DNA of 64,000 bases from Bacteroidetes bacterium 37-13 (GCA_001897535.1 MKTC01000040.1:186001-250000), one strand, 5' to 3'; numbered from the stretch's first letter, positions 46,671 through 56,854 are shown. Made by a program: numbers and translations. The notes: generated from the sequence alone by a model not told the origin.

Positions 46671-47459
46671 ATGGCAAAGCGCAAGGTTAAAATTTGTGTA
46701 ATATCTGATGTGCATTTAGGCTTCGTGGGCTGTAAGGCAAAGGAACTCATGCGCTATTTAAAAAGTATCGACCCCGAAATTCTAATTCTAAATGGCGATT
46801 TTATTGATATATGGCAGTTTCGCTCGTATTATTTTCCTGCATCGCACTCCAGAATTTTACAGCGTATTTTTAAATATGTGAGCAGTGGAAAAATGGTATA
46901 TTACCTCACCGGAAATCACGATGAATTGTTGCGAAAATATAGCGGTTTACATCTCGGAAATTTTATTTTAGACGATAAACTTGTGCTGGAACTTGATGGA
47001 AAAAAGCACTGGTTTTTTCATGGCGATATTTTTGATGTTTCTATTCACGGCACAAAGTGGTTGGCAAAGTTAGGAAGCATTGGTTATGAACTTTTAATTT
47101 TGCTCAACAAACTGGTAAATTTTTTTCTGGAATTATTAGGAGGAAAGAAAACAACCTTTAGCCAAAAGATAAAACAGGCAACCAAAAGTGGTGTGAAAAA
47201 ATTGAATAATTATGAAGTTGCCGCAGCTGAAATTGCAGTAGATAATGGATACGATTTTGTGATAAACGGACACTCGCACCAGCCTGGTAAAAAGGTAATT
47301 AGAACAGATAGAGGTTCCATTACTTATGTAAATTCAGGCGATTGGGTTGAAAACTTAACTGCCTTGGAATATAACAATGGCGAATGGAAAGTGATATATT
47401 ACAAAGACTTAACTTTTGATGATAATTGGTTAGAAATAGAAGCAGGAGATTTACCGTGA
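46671..47459 (+). CDS. lpxH: UDP-2,3-diacylglucosamine diphosphatase-like metallophosphoesterase
   Basis: Likely the lipid A pathway enzyme producing lipid X; 262 residues. The calcineurin-type metal motifs are all present: ISDVHLGF (DxH), LNGDFIDIW (GD), LTGNHDELL (GNHD), FFHGDIFDVS and INGHSHQPGK (GH). A hydrophobic helical insert (LLILLNKLVNFFLELLGG) fits membrane association. ATG at 46671 preferred over an upstream TTG at 46650. The stop overlaps the GTG start of the next gene (GTGA). Confidence 0.87.
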   Translation: MAKRKVKICVISDVHLGFVGCKAKELMRYLKSIDPEILILNGDFIDIWQFRSYYFPASHSRILQRIFKYVSSGKMVYYLTGNHDELLRKYSGLHLGNFILDDKLVLELDGKKHWFFHGDIFDVSIHGTKWLAKLGSIGYELLILLNKLVNFFLELLGGKKTTFSQKIKQATKSGVKKLNNYEVAAAEIAVDNGYDFVINGHSHQPGKKVIRTDRGSITYVNSGDWVENLTALEYNNGEWKVIYYKDLTFDDNWLEIEAGDLP

Positions 47460-48934
47460 TTGAAAATTTAAAAACAAAATATAAACTCATTTTTTTTCTA
47501 TTGCTTTTGGCAGTAAGCCTTACTGCAATGGCACAGCCACATTTAGAAATTTCGGCACCAACAAAACTTACCGGTAAAGCTTCGCGCTTTAAAATTATTG
47601 GTAAGAATCAAGATGGATATGTTGTTCGGTTTTTTGGTTCAACCGATGTGTTGCAATCTTTTAGCAGCGATTTAAAATTGCTGGCAACGAGAACGATAGA
47701 TTTTAAAAATCAAATTGGGTTAATACAACATTTGCAGTTGAATAAAACAGGCGCTACGGCTTTTTATTTAAGTGGCGATAAAAAGGGAATTGCCTTAATT
47801 GCCCAACCGCTCAGCACGCGCTTTGTAGAAAATGGCAAAGCGGTAGCGATAGATAGTATTTTTGATAAGCCCGATTTTGCAAGTGTAAATTTGCGCGTTA
47901 AGCAATCGCTTAATCAGCAATATACGCTGTTTTATTACCCATATTTTAGAGGTGAAAAAATTGAGAGCATTTTATTTATGTGCGTAGATAGAGCGCTGCA
48001 TAAAGTTTATACTCGAAGATTAAAATTAGACCGCCCCGATTATGAAATTGAAACCGCAAGATTTGTAGTTGCAAATAATGGTTGCGCTTACGCAATATTT
48101 CTAAATTCTAAAGAAAAAGCAAACCATACACATGGAGAAAATTTTAGTGTTTACAAAATGGTGCCCGAAGTAGAAGATATTTACGAAACGCAAATAGCAA
48201 TAGACAAAAGCTTGTTTGGTAATTTCTATTTTGATGCAGATAATGTCAACAACAATGTGGTGCTATCAGGTCTTTTTGATGATGATAATATAACAAATGA
48301 ACCTGCCGCTTACGGCTTTTTCTTCACTTCTTTAAATGCAGATTCCGGTTCGCTGAATGCAGTAAAATATACCGCTTTCAATGCTGATTTTATGCAAGAG
48401 CTTACAGGTAGAGCTAATCAAGAGCCGAGGTTATTTACTTTTAATATAAGCAATGTGATATTGCGCAACGATGGTGGCGCGCTTATTGTTGCAGAATCGC
48501 TGGTGAAAGATTCGCGCGAAACAGTTTTTAATTCGCAGTTTTCACCAACCTTTAATTCTATTCAGCGCATAAATATTTATCAGTACAACGATATTATTGC
48601 GTTTAGTTTAAAACCCGATGGCACTGTAGATTGGCATGTTACAATGCGCAAAAAGCAAGCCAGCGAAGAAGATAACGGAATTTTCTCTTCGTTCTTAACC
48701 GTAAACGAACGCGATAAACTTCGGTTTTTATATTTAGATGAAATATCAACCGCGGCAAGTTTGCGCGAATATGTAATGAACAGTAGCGGGAAAGTTACCA
48801 ATAATAATTTGCTGTATCAAGAAAATATGGACGTGATGCTTTTACCAAAAGCGGGCAAGCAAGTTGCACCCGATGAGGTGGTGTTGCCAAGCTATCTGCG
48901 CAATCAGTTTAGAATTTTGAAAATTACATTTTAG
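47456..48934 (+). CDS. Secreted protein of unknown function
   Basis: About 492 residues from a GTG that overlaps the lpxH stop codon. The N-terminus is a classical signal peptide (KLIFFLLLLAVSLTAMAQ, cleavage after AMAQ). The rest is made of short beta-strand-like repeats alternating with polar turns, compatible with a beta-propeller or beta-sandwich, but no repeat unit is clear enough to name. No T9SS tail. Periplasmic or outer-membrane-associated location is likely. Sits in the unit lpxH - this gene - DUF6427-like - purQ. Confidence 0.75.
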   Translation: MIENLKTKYKLIFFLLLLAVSLTAMAQPHLEISAPTKLTGKASRFKIIGKNQDGYVVRFFGSTDVLQSFSSDLKLLATRTIDFKNQIGLIQHLQLNKTGATAFYLSGDKKGIALIAQPLSTRFVENGKAVAIDSIFDKPDFASVNLRVKQSLNQQYTLFYYPYFRGEKIESILFMCVDRALHKVYTRRLKLDRPDYEIETARFVVANNGCAYAIFLNSKEKANHTHGENFSVYKMVPEVEDIYETQIAIDKSLFGNFYFDADNVNNNVVLSGLFDDDNITNEPAAYGFFFTSLNADSGSLNAVKYTAFNADFMQELTGRANQEPRLFTFNISNVILRNDGGALIVAESLVKDSRETVFNSQFSPTFNSIQRINIYQYNDIIAFSLKPDGTVDWHVTMRKKQASEEDNGIFSSFLTVNERDKLRFLYLDEISTAASLREYVMNSSGKVTNNNLLYQENMDVMLLPKAGKQVAPDEVVLPSYLRNQFRILKITF

Positions 48935-48997
48935 GTTTACACAAGGTGTTTATATTCAATTTAAATGTAGTTTAATAATGTAATTATTTCGCTGCTC

Positions 48998-49984
48998 GTG
49001 TATAGAATTTTCACACTCAATTCTCCGCTTAATTTGCTGTTTTATGCCATCGTTTTGCTTGCATTGCAAGTAGCATGGTGGGCACAGCCTATTGCGGAAA
49101 ATGTAGTAATTGAACACGCAGAGCCGCTTAGCAATTTGTTGTTTCCTAAATTGCAAACATTGCCAAATGCTAAGTCGGTATTGCAATCTTTGGGTTTGGT
49201 TTTGAGTTTAGTGATTGCCATTTTTTTGAATAATACTATCGCTTCAAATAAAATTTTAAACTCACGCAGTTACACCACCGGTATTTTCTTTATAATTTTT
49301 TTGAGTTTAGTACGGCACTTTGGAGTTTTATCTCCGGAACTTATTTCGGTGTATTTTTCACTTAGAATTATTCAAAAGGCATTGCGGATTGTGAAGGAAG
49401 AAAAGCCTTTCGGAAATATTTTTGATTTAGGTTGGATTAGCGCGCTATCTGTGCTTTTTTATTTTCCATCACTTTGGATGCTGTTCTTTTCATTCTTGAT
49501 TTTAGTAGTGTTTAGGCCGTTTTCACTAAAAGAATGGCTGATGGTTTTTATAGGATTTTTAGCGCCTTTCTTTTTCATTTTTACACTCTATTTTTGGTTC
49601 GATAAAACGCATGAATTGCTAATTGGCTTAACAAATTTACCGAATGTGCAAGCGCGTAGTTTTGAATTTTCACCGAGTGTTATTATTGCTGCTTTAGTTT
49701 TTGTTATTGCTTTTTTATTATCTGCAAGTGCATTGCCGCGCATTTTGTTTTCAAACGTAATTCAGGTGCGTAAATTTGTAAACCTTTTGCTCATTATGAT
49801 TGCATTGGTACTGCTGAGCTCATTTTTACAAGCAGAATTTACTGCGCTTCACTTTAGTGTATTGTGTTTGCCGCTAAGTATTTTGTGCGCTATGTATTTT
49901 CAATCGTTAAAAGGTGTTTTTCTTTCCGAACTTCTGTTTGGAATGTTAATTTTGAGTGCTGTAATTGTTCATTTTTTCAAATAA
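48998..49984 (+). CDS. DUF6427-like membrane protein
   Basis: A 328-residue polytopic inner-membrane protein with about eight hydrophobic helices and very little soluble sequence, starting at a GTG. The stretch FDLGWISALSVLFYFPSLWM followed by FRPFSLKEWLMVFIGFLAPF is characteristic of a Bacteroidota-specific membrane family (DUF6427). Located seven bases before purQ. Function unknown. Confidence 0.75.
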   Translation: MYRIFTLNSPLNLLFYAIVLLALQVAWWAQPIAENVVIEHAEPLSNLLFPKLQTLPNAKSVLQSLGLVLSLVIAIFLNNTIASNKILNSRSYTTGIFFIIFLSLVRHFGVLSPELISVYFSLRIIQKALRIVKEEKPFGNIFDLGWISALSVLFYFPSLWMLFFSFLILVVFRPFSLKEWLMVFIGFLAPFFFIFTLYFWFDKTHELLIGLTNLPNVQARSFEFSPSVIIAALVFVIAFLLSASALPRILFSNVIQVRKFVNLLLIMIALVLLSSFLQAEFTALHFSVLCLPLSILCAMYFQSLKGVFLSELLFGMLILSAVIVHFFK

Positions 49985-49991
49985 ATAAATC

Positions 49992-50696
49992 ATGAAATTT
50001 GGTGTAGTAGTTTTCCCTGGTTCCAATTGCGATAAAGATATGCTCCATGTATTGGGAAATGTAATGGGAGCGCAGGTTCGCGAAATTTTTCACAAAGAAA
50101 CTTCCATAGATGATTTTTCGGAAAAAGATTGTATAGTGCTACCGGGCGGTTTTAGCTATGGCGATTATTTGCGCACCGGAGCCATCGCGCGTTTTTCGCC
50201 AGTGATGAATGCAATTATTGAGTTTGCAAACGCAGGAGGAAAAGTGCTTGGCATTTGCAATGGTTTTCAGGTTTTGTGCGAAAGTCATTTGTTGCCCGGA
50301 GCTTTGCTTCGCAACAACAATATGCAATACATCTGCAAAAATGTTCATTTAAAAGTTGAAACAAACAACACGCAATTTACTGCGCTCACTCAAAAAGGAA
50401 GTGTGTTAGAAATTCCAATTGCGCATGGCGAAGGCAGATTTTACTGCGATGAAAAAACGCTGCAAGAGTTGTATGCAAACGACCAAGTTCTTTTTAAATA
50501 TTGCGATGCTACGGGTAATTATACTGAAGCTGCAAATCCAAATGGTTCAATAGATAATATTGCGGGAATTACGAACAAAACACGCAATGTGTTTGGCATG
50601 ATGCCGCATCCTGAACGCGCTTCGGAGTTGGCGATGAACAATACCGATGGCAGAATTTTATTCGAAAGTTTATTGGCTAAAGCAGCAGTTGTTTAG
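49992..50696 (+). CDS. purQ: Phosphoribosylformylglycinamidine synthase subunit PurQ
   Basis: Glutaminase subunit of the three-part FGAM synthase (PurS-PurQ-PurL) in purine synthesis. 234 residues: [30 protein letters not shown], the nucleophile Cys in [24 protein letters not shown], and the catalytic His/Glu in GMMPHPERA. purS is encoded 6 kb away on the other strand and purL is not in the window. Confidence 0.96.
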   Translation: MKFGVVVFPGSNCDKDMLHVLGNVMGAQVREIFHKETSIDDFSEKDCIVLPGGFSYGDYLRTGAIARFSPVMNAIIEFANAGGKVLGICNGFQVLCESHLLPGALLRNNNMQYICKNVHLKVETNNTQFTALTQKGSVLEIPIAHGEGRFYCDEKTLQELYANDQVLFKYCDATGNYTEAANPNGSIDNIAGITNKTRNVFGMMPHPERASELAMNNTDGRILFESLLAKAAVV

Positions 50697-50765
50697 CCTT
50701 TAATTTTTTACGCGCAGCATTGCAGCGCTTTATTTTTTTATTAAAACATTTTTAAGTATCAAACT

Positions 50766-51962
50766 ATGAAAGCTGTTTTTGTTGTTGAAGCATTGCGCAC
50801 TCCAGTTGGTAAATTTGGCGGCACATTAAGCCATATTCGCCCCGATGATTTGGCGGCTTTTATACTTAAAAAAGTAGCTGCAAAAAATACTTGGCTCAAC
50901 TTAAATGAATTGGAAGAAGTAATTCTTGGCGCAGCCAACCAAAGTGGAGAAGATAACAGAAACGTAGCCAGAATGGCGGCTTTGTTGGCTGGTTTTCCGG
51001 TGAGTGTGAGTGGCGTAACTGTAAACCGTTTGTGCGCTTCGGGTTTGCAAGCAATAGCCGATGCTGCAAAGAATATTTCAACCAATAATGGCGAAATTTA
51101 TATGGCTGGCGGTGTGGAAAGCATGAGCCGCGCACCTTATGTTTTAAGCAAAGCAGAAACTTCATTTAGCAGAACACAGCAAATGTACGATACAGCTATT
51201 GGTTGGCGTTTTACCAACCCGGCTTTTGCAAAAGATATTACCTATAGTATGGGCGAAACTGCTGAAAATGTTGCCAAGAAGTGGAATATTTCAAGAGAGG
51301 CACAAGATACTTTTGCGCTTGCTTCGCAGCAGAAATACGAAACGGCTTTTATTACCGGAAAATTTACTGATGAAATTGAAGCAATAGAAGTAGAAGTGGA
51401 ACGCGGCAAAACTGTTCTGTTTGAAAAAGATGAGCATCCGCGCAAAACCACATTGGAAAGTTTAGCAAAGCTGAAACCTGCTTTTGTGAAAGATGGAACA
51501 GTTACTGCAGGAAACTCTTCGGGAATAAATGATGGCACTGCAGCGCTGCTTTTAGTAAGCGAAGATGTGGTGAAAACAAATAATCTAAAGCCTTTGGCGC
51601 GTGTAGTTTCAAGTGCGGCTGCTGGTGTAGAAGCCGCTTACATGGGAATTGGTCCAGTGCCGGCAACACAAAAAGCATTAAAACGCGCAGGAATCACGAT
51701 AAGCGATATTGGTTTAGCGGAATTAAATGAAGCATTTGCTTCACAATCACTTGCTTGCTTGCAAGAATTAGAATTGAATCCAAACATCGTAAATGTAAAC
51801 GGTGGTGCAATAGCAATCGGACATCCGCTGGGTTGCACCGGAGCACGAATTTCTGCAACACTTTTGCACGAAATGCAGCGTAGAGAAAATGTGCGTTATG
51901 GTTTGGCTACCATGTGCATTGGCGTAGGGCAAGGCATGGCTGTTATTTATGAAAAATGCTAA
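50766..51962 (+). CDS. Acetyl-CoA acetyltransferase (thiolase)
   Basis: Degradative- or biosynthetic-type thiolase of 398 residues. The nucleophile Cys lies in TVNRLCASGLQAIADA, the His in NGGAIAIGHPLGCTGARI and the second Cys in TMCIGVGQGMAVIYE, the three signature sites. Substrate chain length cannot be read with certainty; a 3-oxoadipyl-/acetoacetyl-CoA thiolase is possible. If acetoacetyl-CoA is made, it could supply the mevalonate pathway represented by mvaD. Confidence 0.9.
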   Translation: MKAVFVVEALRTPVGKFGGTLSHIRPDDLAAFILKKVAAKNTWLNLNELEEVILGAANQSGEDNRNVARMAALLAGFPVSVSGVTVNRLCASGLQAIADAAKNISTNNGEIYMAGGVESMSRAPYVLSKAETSFSRTQQMYDTAIGWRFTNPAFAKDITYSMGETAENVAKKWNISREAQDTFALASQQKYETAFITGKFTDEIEAIEVEVERGKTVLFEKDEHPRKTTLESLAKLKPAFVKDGTVTAGNSSGINDGTAALLLVSEDVVKTNNLKPLARVVSSAAAGVEAAYMGIGPVPATQKALKRAGITISDIGLAELNEAFASQSLACLQELELNPNIVNVNGGAIAIGHPLGCTGARISATLLHEMQRRENVRYGLATMCIGVGQGMAVIYEKC

Positions 51963-52096
51963 ATGCAGGTCTTCGTTTTTCTATATTTCAACTACTTTTT
52001 TACATTTCGCAAAAATTTAATTTACGCCCATTCGTTGTTGCATAAGCTAAGTTTTTGAGTGTAAAATTTATGCCATTAAAAACACCATTTACGCGA

Positions 52097-53185
52097 ATGA
52101 AATATTTTCCTTTTGTGTTTGTATTTGCATTGCTGCTAAATGCTTGCAAGCAAACGCCAACAGTTCAGGTAAAGAAAAAAGCCATTGTAGAAGCCGTTTA
52201 TGCTTCGGGTTTTGTGATGCCTAAAAATGAGTATAAACTTTATGCCATTGGTGATGGTTATGTGGTTCAGCAATTTAAAAAAGCTGGTGATGAAATAAAG
52301 GTAGGAGAAGCGATTTATCAAATACAAAACGATAACCAAAGTGCTAAGTTAGATGCTGCCGGAAGTGCTTATCGTGTAGCACAGCAAAATTTGCAAAATA
52401 ATTCTCCTGTGTTGCAGGAATTGCAAAACAGTGTGGAGAGTGCAGCACTAAAATTTAGCAATGATTCTTTGGCTTATGTACGCTCTAAAAATATGTTCAC
52501 ACAAGGTGTAATTACCCAGAGTGAATTTGATAAAACGACACTTACTTTTAATGTTTCCAAGAATGATTTGCAGAGCGCAAAAGACCGCTTTCGCAAAACA
52601 AAAGACCAGCTTAATGTAGATGCAAAAAATGCTCAAAGTACTTTGCAAGCAGCTACAACCGATTTTAATAATTACAGTTTAAAAAGCATTATTAATGGAA
52701 AAGTGTTTGAAACCTACAAAGAACCCGGTGAGTTAGTAAAACGCAACGATTTAATCGCTTTGCTCGGTGATAAGACTGAAAAAATTTTGCAGCTTTCGGT
52801 AGATCAACAAGATATTGAAAAGGTAAAAGTAGGGCAGAAGGTGATGGTGAAAATTGACATTTCGGGCAATAAAGTTTATGAAGCTACAGTAGATAAAATA
52901 TACCCTACAATGAACCAAAACGAACAGAGTTTTCGTGTAGATGCAGTGTTTGAGAATGGCTTAGACATTGGTTTTATTCGCACTTCAGTAGAAGCAAATA
53001 TTGTGATTGCACAGAAAGAAAATGTGCTTGTGATTCCGCGTACCGGTTTAGTTAATGGTGATAAAGTTATTCTAAAAAATGGCAGCGAAAAGAAAGTAAT
53101 CACTGGCATTGGAAACCTTGAAGAGGTTGAAATTACAAGTGGTTTAAGCGAAAATGATGAATTGAAAATTATAGAATCGAAATGA
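52097..53185 (+). CDS. HlyD/DevB-like periplasmic adaptor lipoprotein
   Basis: Adaptor subunit of an ABC exporter, about 362 residues. The lipobox is LLLNAC, about 15 residues after the preferred ATG at 52097; in-frame starts at 52070 and 52055 would lengthen the signal. It has a lipoyl-like half (VYASGFVMPKNEYKLYAIGD, VVQQFKKAGDEIKVGE), a long coiled coil (residues about 95-180) and beta-barrel/membrane-proximal segments (VDQQDIEKVKVGQKVMVKID, VLVIPRTGLVNGDKV). Stop overlaps the permease start (ATGA). Order adaptor-permease-ATPase matches DevBCA/MacAB-type systems. Confidence 0.88.
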   Translation: MKYFPFVFVFALLLNACKQTPTVQVKKKAIVEAVYASGFVMPKNEYKLYAIGDGYVVQQFKKAGDEIKVGEAIYQIQNDNQSAKLDAAGSAYRVAQQNLQNNSPVLQELQNSVESAALKFSNDSLAYVRSKNMFTQGVITQSEFDKTTLTFNVSKNDLQSAKDRFRKTKDQLNVDAKNAQSTLQAATTDFNNYSLKSIINGKVFETYKEPGELVKRNDLIALLGDKTEKILQLSVDQQDIEKVKVGQKVMVKIDISGNKVYEATVDKIYPTMNQNEQSFRVDAVFENGLDIGFIRTSVEANIVIAQKENVLVIPRTGLVNGDKVILKNGSEKKVITGIGNLEEVEITSGLSENDELKIIESK

Positions 53186-54441
53186 TTAGCCGCGTAAATT
53201 TCAAGATTGCAAAAACACATCTGCTTGCTAAAAAAAAGCAAACATTAGTGGCAATGTTAGGCGTTACATTCGGCATTGGAATGTACATTTTGATGATAAG
53301 TTTTATGAGTGGTTTTAATGAATATTTATCAGATGCTATGCTTTCTGCCACGCCCGATGTTCATTTATATAACGATATTAAAACAGATTATTCGCACAGT
53401 ATTTTAAGTGATGTTTACGATACTTCAAAATACCTTTCGGTGGTGCATCACCCAAAGCCAAAAGATATTCAACCGAACATAAAAAATCCGTTGGCGATAG
53501 TAAATTCTCTAAAAAGCGATGAGCGTGTTTTGGCAGTTTCGCCACAGCTTACCACACAAATTTTTTACAATAGCGGTCCAGTTCAAATAAACGGCTCGCT
53601 GCAAGGTGTAAACATTATTGAAGATGCGAAACTTACTTCGCTGCGCACCAAAATTAAAACCGGAAAAATTGAGAGTTTACTCACCACCAGCAACGGTATT
53701 TTAATGGGACACGGCTTATCTAAAAAGCTAAATGTAAAAGTAGGCGATGCTGTAAATCTTGCTACACCAAAAGGAAATTCTATGCGCTTTCGAGTGGTGG
53801 GCACATTTCAGTTTGGCGTTGGTTCTATTGATAATATTCGCAGCTATGTGAACCTTGCAAGTGTGCAGCAGTTGATGGGAAAAAATAGCCAATTCATAAC
53901 CGATATAAACATAAAGTTAAAGAACAATGCGCAGTCTGCTGCAATGGCGAAAGAACTTAAAAACAGATACCATTACGTGAGCGAAGATTGGAAAACGGCA
54001 AACGCTTCGGCAATGGTGGGTATTACCGTTCGCGATGTGATGACGATTGTAGTGAGCTTTACACTTTTAGTGGTTGCAGGTTTCGGTATTTACAACATTA
54101 TGAACATGACCATTCAAAACAAGCTAAAAGATATTGCCATACTTAAAGCACAAGGGTTTAGTGCGCAAGATGTGCGTCAAATATTTTTGTTGCAGTCAAT
54201 TACCATTGGCGTGCTTGGCGCTTTATTTGGCATGGTGCTTGGTTACATAATGAGCTATGGCGTTTACAGTTTGCCTTTTCCTTCAAACGAAATGATTAGC
54301 ATCACGCGCTTTCCGGTTACTTTCCATTGGTATCATTATGTTTTTGGTTTGGTATTTGGCATTATCACTACTTTTTTTGCAGGCTTTTTTCCAAGTATTA
54401 AAGCAGGAAAAATTGATCCGGTTGAAATTTTAAGAGGCTGA
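53182..54441 (+). CDS. ABC exporter permease, FtsX/MacB/DevC-like
   Basis: A 419-residue permease with one N-terminal helix (about 20-42), a large extracytoplasmic MacB-PCD-like domain, and three C-terminal helices forming the FtsX domain, including FTLLVVAGFGIYNIMNMTIQ and DIAILKAQGFSAQDVRQIF. Four-helix topology is that of type VII ABC systems, which drive periplasmic or outer-membrane transport rather than crossing the inner membrane themselves. Functions with the adaptor upstream and ATPase downstream. Confidence 0.9.
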   Translation: MISRVNFKIAKTHLLAKKKQTLVAMLGVTFGIGMYILMISFMSGFNEYLSDAMLSATPDVHLYNDIKTDYSHSILSDVYDTSKYLSVVHHPKPKDIQPNIKNPLAIVNSLKSDERVLAVSPQLTTQIFYNSGPVQINGSLQGVNIIEDAKLTSLRTKIKTGKIESLLTTSNGILMGHGLSKKLNVKVGDAVNLATPKGNSMRFRVVGTFQFGVGSIDNIRSYVNLASVQQLMGKNSQFITDINIKLKNNAQSAAMAKELKNRYHYVSEDWKTANASAMVGITVRDVMTIVVSFTLLVVAGFGIYNIMNMTIQNKLKDIAILKAQGFSAQDVRQIFLLQSITIGVLGALFGMVLGYIMSYGVYSLPFPSNEMISITRFPVTFHWYHYVFGLVFGIITTFFAGFFPSIKAGKIDPVEILRG

Positions 54442-54465
54442 TTTTTACTATAAAATTAAGCAAGC

Positions 54466-55155
54466 ATGAATGAAATTCTTTCAGTACGAAATTTGAATAA
54501 GCACTTCACAGAGCCGGAAGATTTTCATGTATTGAAAAACATAAATTTTAGTATTCAGAAAGGCGAGTTTGTGAGTGTGGTTGGCAAAAGCGGCTGTGGA
54601 AAATCTACCTTACTCTATTTGCTTTCTACTTTAGATACCAATTACACTGGCGAAATATTTATTGGTGGCGAAAAAGTTTCGGGCATGAAACATAAAGCAC
54701 TTGCGGCTTTTCGCAACGAGCATATTGGTTTTGTGTTTCAATTTCACTTTTTGTTGCCCGAATTTTCTGCTCTGGAAAACGTGATGATTCCTGCACAGAA
54801 AGCAGGGAAATTTCCATTGAGCGAAATTAAAGACCGCGCTTACGAAAAGCTAAAACTACTCGATATGCACGAACACGCGCACAAGCTTTCTTCGCGTTTA
54901 AGTGGCGGACAGGCGCAGCGCGTAGCCATTGCGCGAGCACTCATCAATGAGCCTTCAATAATTATGGGCGATGAACCAACCGGCAACTTAGATTCTGCCA
55001 ATACGCAAACGGTTTTTCAAATTCTAAAAGATCTTTCAAGCAGCGGAAAACAAACCATTATCACCGTAACACACGATAGCGAATTTGCCGCTAACTGTGA
55101 CCGTATTATCGAAATGAAAGATGGTGAAATAATTGGTGATGAAAAAATGAGATGA
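54466..55155 (+). CDS. ABC exporter ATP-binding protein, LolD/DevA-like
   Basis: A 229-residue nucleotide-binding domain with Walker [16 protein letters not shown]-loop [20 protein letters not shown], signature [16 protein letters not shown], Walker [13 protein letters not shown] and H-loop VTHDSEF. Completes the DevBCA/MacAB-like three-gene operon 24 bp after the permease. No TolC-type gene is adjacent. Confidence 0.92.
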   Translation: MNEILSVRNLNKHFTEPEDFHVLKNINFSIQKGEFVSVVGKSGCGKSTLLYLLSTLDTNYTGEIFIGGEKVSGMKHKALAAFRNEHIGFVFQFHFLLPEFSALENVMIPAQKAGKFPLSEIKDRAYEKLKLLDMHEHAHKLSSRLSGGQAQRVAIARALINEPSIIMGDEPTGNLDSANTQTVFQILKDLSSSGKQTIITVTHDSEFAANCDRIIEMKDGEIIGDEKMR

Positions 55156-55158
55156 AAT

Positions 55159-55845
55159 TTATTCTACTTCCTTTCCACCAATCACTATCACAAATTCGCC
55201 TCTTGGTTCGTTGGTGGTAAAATGCTGCAAAACTTCGGCTGCGGTGCCGCGTATGGTTTCTTCAAATTTTTTGCTCAATTCTCGGCTGGCGCTCACTTTG
55301 CGTTCTGGTGATGCAAATTTGTTTAGTGCTTCTAAGAACTTCACCACGCGATATGGAGATTCGTAAATAATAACGGTTCTGCTTTCTTCTGCAATTTTTT
55401 TTATAGCTGTTTCTCTACCTTTTTTATGTGGTAAAAAACCCATAAACACAAACTCATCAGCCGGTAAGCCGGAAACTACCAACGCGGGCACAAAAGCCGT
55501 AGCTCCGGGCAAGCATTCCACAGCAATGCCTTCTTGCAAGCAACTCCGCACCAGTAAAAAACCAGGATCGGAAATGGCAGGAGTACCGCAATCGCTCACC
55601 AATGCAATTTTTTGTCCGGCACGCAATCTATCAATCACGTTCATTACCGTTTTGTGCTCGTTAAAAGCATGATGCGCGTGCATCGGTTTTTGTATGTTGT
55701 AATGCGCAAGCAATTTGTGTGTTTGGCGCGTATCTTCAGCTAAAATTAAATCGGCATCTTTCAACACGTTTAATGCGCGAAGTGTAATATCTTCCAAATT
55801 GCCAATGGGCGTAGGAACAACTACAAGGCAAGGCGCAGTACTCAT
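55159..55845 (-). CDS. rsmI: 16S rRNA (cytidine(1402)-2'-O)-methyltransferase RsmI
   Basis: Methylates the 2'-OH of C1402, the same nucleotide modified on its base by RsmH (encoded at 10.3 kb). 228 residues of the tetrapyrrole-methylase fold: LVVVPTPIGNLEDITLRAL, ILAEDTRQTHKLLAHY, ALVSDCGTPAISDPGFLLVR and VIIYESPYRVVKFLEAL. Shorter than E. coli RsmI (286), lacking the C-terminal extension. Last gene of a reverse-strand unit; convergent with the exporter operon. Confidence 0.94.
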   Translation of the reverse strand: MSTAPCLVVVPTPIGNLEDITLRALNVLKDADLILAEDTRQTHKLLAHYNIQKPMHAHHAFNEHKTVMNVIDRLRAGQKIALVSDCGTPAISDPGFLLVRSCLQEGIAVECLPGATAFVPALVVSGLPADEFVFMGFLPHKKGRETAIKKIAEESRTVIIYESPYRVVKFLEALNKFASPERKVSASRELSKKFEETIRGTAAEVLQHFTTNEPRGEFVIVIGGKEVE

Positions 55846-55881
55846 GGTAAACTGAAAAATTAAATTTTACCGTAGGCGGTT

Positions 55882-56133
55882 TTATTCTGAAAAAAGCTCG
55901 AAAGTGTAGCTTTCCATAATTGGATTTGCCAATAACTTTTTACATGCTTCTTCAATTTTTTGTTTTGCTTCTGCTTCGCTTGCAGCAGAAAGTTTTATAG
56001 TAAGGTGTTTGCCAATGCGCACATCGGCAACATCACTAAAATTCATTTTGTGTAAGCCTGCTGCCACAGCTTTGCCTTGCGGGTCTAATAATTCTTTGTG
56101 TGGCATTACGTTAATTTCTGCTCTAAAATTCAT
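55882..56133 (-). CDS. purS: Phosphoribosylformylglycinamidine synthase subunit PurS
   Basis: Small structural subunit (83 residues) that joins PurQ to PurL in FGAM synthase. The sequence FRAEINVMPHKELLDPQGKA, then VADVRIGKHLTIKL and a C-terminal ANPIMESYTFEL fits PurS. The ATG overlaps the pssA stop by 4 bp. Its presence means this organism uses the small PurL form rather than the single long PurL. Confidence 0.93.
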   Translation of the reverse strand: MNFRAEINVMPHKELLDPQGKAVAAGLHKMNFSDVADVRIGKHLTIKLSAASEAEAKQKIEEACKKLLANPIMESYTFELFSE

Positions 56134-56840
56134 TTTTTTAAAAATGGTTGAATGAAAGATAAAAGTACATACAAAATTATGCTTGCAGGTACAGCGGCAA
56201 ATTTAATAGTTGCTGCCAACATTACTACCAAAAGTATAAACACTAACTGAATTTCATTTCCCTTTATACCGTTTTTAAAACTTATTTTGAACGAAAACAT
56301 AGGAATTTTGGCAATCATTAAAAAACTAAGCACTGCAACCATTCCATAAAGAAAAAATGGCTGAAAAATAGTAGCGGAAAGATTGAACGAATTGTTGAGA
56401 AAAACCAATAAAATTCCTATTACAAATATGGTTGCCGCAGGTGTTGCTAAGCCAATAAATCCCGTAGTTTGACGTTCGTCCACATTAAACTTTGCCAAGC
56501 GTAAGGCTGCAAATAGTGCAAGGAAAAACGCGGGCGATGCCGCTAAAAAAAGAAAGCTTTCACTTAGGTTTTTTGTTTCCCAAAATTGAAGCAAAAGATG
56601 AAAAACAACACAAGCCGGCACTACGCCAAAGCTCACCACATCAGCCAAAGAATCTAACTCTTTACCAATTCCTTTGGGTGTTTTTAAAGCGCGTGCAGCC
56701 ATGCCGTCAAAAAAATCGGCAACTAACGAAATTACTATGCAAAATGGAACCCAATCTATATGAAAACTAAACACGAAAACAATGGCTAAGCAGCCACTAA
56801 ACAAGTTTATGAGTGTAAGAAAATTTGGTAAGTTGAACAT
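56130..56840 (-). CDS. pssA: CDP-diacylglycerol--serine O-phosphatidyltransferase
   Basis: Membrane enzyme making phosphatidylserine for phosphatidylethanolamine. 236 residues, about seven helices. The CDP-alcohol phosphotransferase motif D-G-x2-A-R-x8-G-x3-D-x3-D is visible in DFFDGMAARALKTPKGIGKE followed by LDSLAD. N-terminal FNLPNFLTLINLFSGCLAIV is typical of PssA. Overlaps purS. Confidence 0.93.
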   Translation of the reverse strand: MFNLPNFLTLINLFSGCLAIVFVFSFHIDWVPFCIVISLVADFFDGMAARALKTPKGIGKELDSLADVVSFGVVPACVVFHLLLQFWETKNLSESFLFLAASPAFFLALFAALRLAKFNVDERQTTGFIGLATPAATIFVIGILLVFLNNSFNLSATIFQPFFLYGMVAVLSFLMIAKIPMFSFKISFKNGIKGNEIQLVFILLVVMLAATIKFAAVPASIILYVLLSFIQPFLKK

Positions 56841-56854
56841 TTTAAAGTTTTAAA

